Part shown: in pieces, positions 6,830 to 10,341 of the stretch
Layout of the letters: the number at the start of each line of letters is the position of its first letter
Numbering within the stretch: the first letter of the stretch is position 1
Origin: Candidatus Kapaibacterium sp.
Lineage (GTDB): Bacteria; Bacteroidota; Ignavibacteria; Kapaibacteriales; UBA2268
Reading direction: 5' to 3'
DNA length: 10,341 bases
Assembly: GCA_030835065.1 (NCBI GenBank)
Contig: JAUQWR010000825.1
Span: forward strand, 1 to 10,341
Program-made: the position numbers and the translations under genes
Notes under the pieces: generated by a model
Told to the model about the DNA's origin: nothing
Seen by the model: only the letters and a program-made list of their open reading frames with translations
Database searches by the model: none

Positions 6830-8893
6830 TTATACAAGATTGAAAAGATTTAAGATAATATCAATTAATTTAATTCCAAGAAATGGAATTATTAGTCCTC
6901 CTAAACCATAAATCAGGATATTCTTCTGAAGAACTTTATTTGCACTTTCAGCTTTATAGTTTACACCTTTTAAAGCTAATGGAATCAATGCAATAATTAT
7001 TAAAGCATTAAAAATAATACTGCTTAAAATTGCACTTTCTGGGCTTGTAAGTCCCATAATATTCAAAGTTGATAAAACTCCTTTTTCTGAATTTACTGCA
7101 TATAGAGACACAAAAATTGCTGGTAGAATAGCAAAATACTTAGCAACATCATTTGCAATACTAAACGTTGTTAAAGCTCCTCGTGTCATAAGTAATTGCT
7201 TCCCGATTTCTACAACTTCAATCAATTTAGTTGGATTACTATCCAAGTCAACCATATTTCCAGCTTCTCGTGCTGCTTGAGTTCCAGTATTCATTGCAAC
7301 TCCAACATCGGCTTGAGCAAGAGCAGGAGCATCATTTGTACCATCACCTATCATAGCAACAAGTCTCCCTTTAGCCTGTTCTTCTTTAATTCTCAAAAGC
7401 TTATCTTCGGGCGAAGCTTCTGCTATAAAATCATCTACTCCAGCCTCCGCAGCAATTGAAACTGCAGTCAAAGGGTTATCTCCAGTTATCATAACTGTTG
7501 TAATTCCCATTTTTCGTAATTGCTCAAACCTTTCTTTAATACCACTTTTAACAATATCTTTTAATTTTATTATACCAAGCACTTTGTTGTTTTCACATAC
7601 AACTAATGGTGTTGAGCCTTCCTTTGCAACTTGCTCAACAATAAATTCAACCTCTTCTGAAAAATCTCCTCCATTCTCTTTAACATAGTTTTTGATTGCT
7701 GAACTTGCTCCTTTACGTATTAGCTTAATTGAATTTTCTTCTTGAATGTCAATACCGCTCATCTTTGTTTGAGCTGAAAATTCTATAAACTTAAAATTAT
7801 TAGGATTAAAGTGTTTAGACTTTATGGAAAAGTGTTCTTTAGCTAAAACAACTATTGATCTTCCTTCTGGAGTTTCATCAGCTAATGAAGATAAATATGC
7901 AACTTCAGCAAGAATCCTAATATCAACCTTATTAACTGGTATAAATTCCGTTGCCATTCGATTTCCAAGAGTGATAGTCCCAGTTTTATCTAATAGAAGT
8001 ACATCCACATCACCTGCAGCTTCAACTGCTTTTCCGCTTTTAGCAATAATATTTCTTTTTGTTAATCTATCAATTCCGCTTATACCGATTGCAGACAACA
8101 AGCCTCCAATAGTCGTTGGTATTAAGCATACTAATAATGAAATGAGAACCGGAATGGTTATAGTTGATGAATTATTAGAAGAATAATTAAGAGCATATAA
8201 TTCAAATGGTTTCAAAGTAACAACTGCTAATAAAAATATTATAGTCATTCCACTCAAAAGAATTGTTAAAGCAATCTCATTAGGTGTTTTTTGCCTTTTT
8301 GCACCTTCCACAAGTGCAATCATTTTGTCAAGAAATGTATCACCGGCTTTAGAAGTAATCCTCACAATTATTTTATCGCTGATTACTTTTGTACCACCCG
8401 TGACAGCACTTCTATCGCCTCCACTTTCACGAATTACAGGTGCTGATTCTCCTGTTATTGCAGATTCATCTACACTTGCAATTCCTTCAACAACTTCTCC
8501 ATCTCCGGGAATTGTATCACCAGCCTCACAAATCACAATGTCGTTTATATTTAATTCTGTCGAATTGACTTTTGTTTCTGAATCGCCCATTAGTAGTCTT
8601 GCAAATGTATTTGTCCTCATTTTCTTAAGTGATTGAGCTTGAGCTTTACCTCTGCCTTCAGCAATTGCTTCAGAAAAATTAGCAAACAATACTGTAAACC
8701 ATAACCAAATTGATAATTGCAAATTAAAGCCAGAAAACTGATACAAAGTTATTATTGTTGTAACAACTGATCCTATGAAAACAATAAACATAACAGGATT
8801 TTTAATTTGCTTACTAGGATTTAGTTTTTTGAAAGAATCAATAATGGCTCTCAAAATCAAATCCTTACTGAATAAAGCATTTGTATTCTTCAT
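6830..8893 (-). CDS. kdpB: KdpB, P-type ATPase catalytic subunit of the potassium pump
   Basis: A complete 687-residue P-type ATPase (E. coli KdpB is about 682). It hydrolyses ATP to drive K+ import through KdpA at the inner membrane. Membrane helices are visible near 34-52, 57-73, 208-228, 245-271, 574-600, 612-640 and 658-683. The actuator TGES is at 147-150; its Ser150 corresponds to the inhibitory phosphoserine (Ser162) of E. coli. The membrane loop has IPTTIGGL (258-265), the phosphorylation site DKTGTIT has Asp302, and the nucleotide-binding domain has FSAQTKMSG (372-380) and KGAS (394-397). The hinge and Mg2+ motifs are MITGDNP (468-474) and [12 protein letters not shown] (514-525). 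In helix 5, NDVAKYFA contributes Asp582 and Lys585, matching charged residues important for coupling. All catalytic residues are intact. The gap to kdpA is 17 nt, with AGGA rather far (11 nt) from the ATG. Confidence 0.98.
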   Translation of the reverse strand: MKNTNALFSKDLILRAIIDSFKKLNPSKQIKNPVMFIVFIGSVVTTIITLYQFSGFNLQLSIWLWFTVLFANFSEAIAEGRGKAQAQSLKKMRTNTFARLLMGDSETKVNSTELNINDIVICEAGDTIPGDGEVVEGIASVDESAITGESAPVIRESGGDRSAVTGGTKVISDKIIVRITSKAGDTFLDKMIALVEGAKRQKTPNEIALTILLSGMTIIFLLAVVTLKPFELYALNYSSNNSSTITIPVLISLLVCLIPTTIGGLLSAIGISGIDRLTKRNIIAKSGKAVEAAGDVDVLLLDKTGTITLGNRMATEFIPVNKVDIRILAEVAYLSSLADETPEGRSIVVLAKEHFSIKSKHFNPNNFKFIEFSAQTKMSGIDIQEENSIKLIRKGASSAIKNYVKENGGDFSEEVEFIVEQVAKEGSTPLVVCENNKVLGIIKLKDIVKSGIKERFEQLRKMGITTVMITGDNPLTAVSIAAEAGVDDFIAEASPEDKLLRIKEEQAKGRLVAMIGDGTNDAPALAQADVGVAMNTGTQAAREAGNMVDLDSNPTKLIEVVEIGKQLLMTRGALTTFSIANDVAKYFAILPAIFVSLYAVNSEKGVLSTLNIMGLTSPESAILSSIIFNALIIIALIPLALKGVNYKAESANKVLQKNILIYGLGGLIIPFLGIKLIDIILNLFNLV

Positions 8894-8910
8894 TTTACTT
8901 TTTTTCCTAA

Positions 8911-10341
8911 CTAATTTAATATATTTGTCAAATGCTCAATAATTGGACCTAAAGAGAGTGCGGGCAAGAATGTTAATGCACCTACAATTAGAATAACTGA
9001 ACATAGTAAAAAACCGAAGAGAACATTATCAGTTCTAAAAGTACCTTGACTATTTGGTATTTTATTTTTGATTGATAATGAACCTGCAATTGCTATTACC
9101 GGTATTATTACAGCGAAGCGGCCTACAAGCATACCAATTCCAATCATGATATTATAAAAAGGAGTATTTGTTCCTAACCCAGCAAATGCACTTCCATTAT
9201 TTCCTGCAGCTGAACTAAAAGCATATATGATTTCTGAAAATCCATGTGCTCCACTTTCAAAAATTCTTGAAATGCCTTCTGGCACCATTACTGCTATTGA
9301 CGAAAATACAAGTATCACAAAACTTGGTGCTATAATAGCAACAATCGCCATTTGAACTTCTTTTGCCTGAATTTTTTTCCCTAGATATTCAGGCGTTCGT
9401 CCAATCATCAGTCCTGCAATAAATACTGTGAGAATTATAAATACGAGCATTCCATACATACCCGCACCAACACCACCAAATATTACTTCTCCTGTCATCA
9501 TATTCAACATTGCAACTAAACCGGAAAGTGGCATTAATGACTCGTGCATAGCATTTACTGAACCATTGGATGCAGCAGTTGTGGCAGTTGACCAAATTAC
9601 ACTGTTAGCTATACCAAACCTTGTTTCCTTTCCTTCCATATTGCCTGCAATGTTAATATTTGAATTCATTGAATATTCTGAGTATAATGAAACTGATAGT
9701 CCGATAATCAATAATATCATCATTACAGAAAATATTGTCCAGGCTTGGCGGGTCGAACCAACTATTTTGCCAAAAGTAAAAGTTAGTGCAGCTGGTATCA
9801 ATAGTATAGACAACATCTGAAGAAAATTTGATAATGCTGTAGGATTTTCTAACGGGAAAGAAGAATTCGTACCAAAAAATCCACCACCATTAGTTCCCAA
9901 TTGTTTTATAGCTATTTGAGATGCCGCCATACCACCTGGTATAAGCTGTTTAAACCCCTCCAAAGTAACAACTTCACTATAATGGTTTATATTTTGTACG
10001 ACTCCCTGAGATATCAAAAAAATTGCTAATATGACACTTAATGGCAATAATAAAAACAGAGTCGATCTAGTAATATCTTTCCAAAAGTTTCCTAAGTTTT
10101 TTGTTTGCTTATTTCTAATTCCTCTAGATATTGACAGGAAAACTGCTATACCAGTTGCTGCGCTTAAAAAGTTTTGGACAGTCAATCCAATCGCTTGAAC
10201 AAAATAACTTAAAGTATTTTCTCCTGAATACGATTGCCAATTTGTATTTGTCATAAAACTTACTGCGGTATTGAATGCAAGAGTTGGTTCTACATTGCTT
10301 AAATTTTGTGGATTTAATGGCAAATATATTTGTGTTAATTG
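8911..10341 (-). CDS. kdpA: KdpA, potassium-binding channel-like subunit (N-terminus beyond right edge)
   Basis: The frame is open to the window edge, with 476 visible residues. By comparison with E. coli KdpA (557) about 85 N-terminal residues are missing, so neither start nor promoter is seen. KdpA belongs to the SKT superfamily: four repeated pore segments form a K+ selectivity filter. All four loops are visible. Numbered from the first visible residue they are [12 protein letters not shown] (29-40), LGTNGGGFF (148-156), [13 protein letters not shown] (254-266) and [14 protein letters not shown] (376-389). Also typical are YLPLNPQ near the edge, [19 protein letters not shown] and [15 protein letters not shown] (310-324). 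Multiple hydrophobic helices lie between the loops. A TTG at 10321-10323 is an internal Leu in the conserved YLPLNPQ stretch, not a start. The third loop has Asn where E. coli has Cys344, which I regard as ordinary variation. First visible gene of the operon. Confidence 0.97.
   Translation of the reverse strand, partial: QLTQIYLPLNPQNLSNVEPTLAFNTAVSFMTNTNWQSYSGENTLSYFVQAIGLTVQNFLSAATGIAVFLSISRGIRNKQTKNLGNFWKDITRSTLFLLLPLSVILAIFLISQGVVQNINHYSEVVTLEGFKQLIPGGMAASQIAIKQLGTNGGGFFGTNSSFPLENPTALSNFLQMLSILLIPAALTFTFGKIVGSTRQAWTIFSVMMILLIIGLSVSLYSEYSMNSNINIAGNMEGKETRFGIANSVIWSTATTAASNGSVNAMHESLMPLSGLVAMLNMMTGEVIFGGVGAGMYGMLVFIILTVFIAGLMIGRTPEYLGKKIQAKEVQMAIVAIIAPSFVILVFSSIAVMVPEGISRIFESGAHGFSEIIYAFSSAAGNNGSAFAGLGTNTPFYNIMIGIGMLVGRFAVIIPVIAIAGSLSIKNKIPNSQGTFRTDNVLFGFLLCSVILIVGALTFLPALSLGPIIEHLTNILN

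Noticed and set aside
7196..9820. Plus-strand frames of 87-130 codons (7196-7459, 7824-8186, 8325-8636, 9428-9820)
   Set aside because: All are antisense shadows of well-conserved kdpB and kdpA coding sequence.
1..10341. CRISPR array, tRNA or rRNA
   Set aside because: No regularly spaced repeats and no tRNA- or rRNA-like conserved segments noticed on either strand.

Overview
The window is AT-rich DNA, and every gene I can support lies on the minus strand. The best-preserved part is a potassium-uptake locus read right to left as kdpA, kdpB, kdpC, kdpD, kdpE. The left third holds remnants of an accessory cassette and a membrane protein I cannot name. Protein style, low GC and weak Shine-Dalgarno sites suggest an AT-rich Gram-negative of the Bacteroidota/Ignavibacteriota type. 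That placement is an impression, not something computed.

Right part (2942 to 10341): kdpA runs off the right edge and lacks about its first 85 codons, so the operon promoter and any kdpF lie outside the window. KdpA (K+ channel-like subunit), KdpB (P-type ATPase) and KdpC (assembly/affinity subunit) make the high-affinity K+ pump. KdpD (membrane histidine kinase with KdpD, USP, DUF4118 and GAF-like regions) and KdpE (OmpR-type regulator) are its two-component control. Gene spacing is tight: 17 nt A-B, 13 nt B-C, 1 nt C-D, and an 8-nt overlap D-E. This points to one operon in which pump and sensor are made together.

Middle (2540 to 2941): about 400 bases of AT-rich DNA with no convincing gene or terminator. 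It separates kdpE from the cassette and holds two copies of the 9-mer GACAAGCTC, a possible scar of a degraded repeat.

Left part (1 to 2539): in transcription order there is a truncated RhuM-family gene (2539 to 2123), an AT-only 20-bp palindrome (2084 to 2103), a truncated BRO-N/antirepressor-type gene (2058 to 1834), a second, longer but still C-terminally short RhuM-family gene (1825 to 1106), and a multi-spanning membrane protein (1039 to 1) that continues past the left edge. The two RhuM copies share an ungapped 287-bp block offset by exactly 720 bp. It is about 96% identical and ends abruptly at both sides, so the region looks like a duplicated and partly converted accessory cassette in decay.

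Nothing here proves a new system. The least explained items are the membrane protein and the RhuM/BRO/RhuM arrangement.
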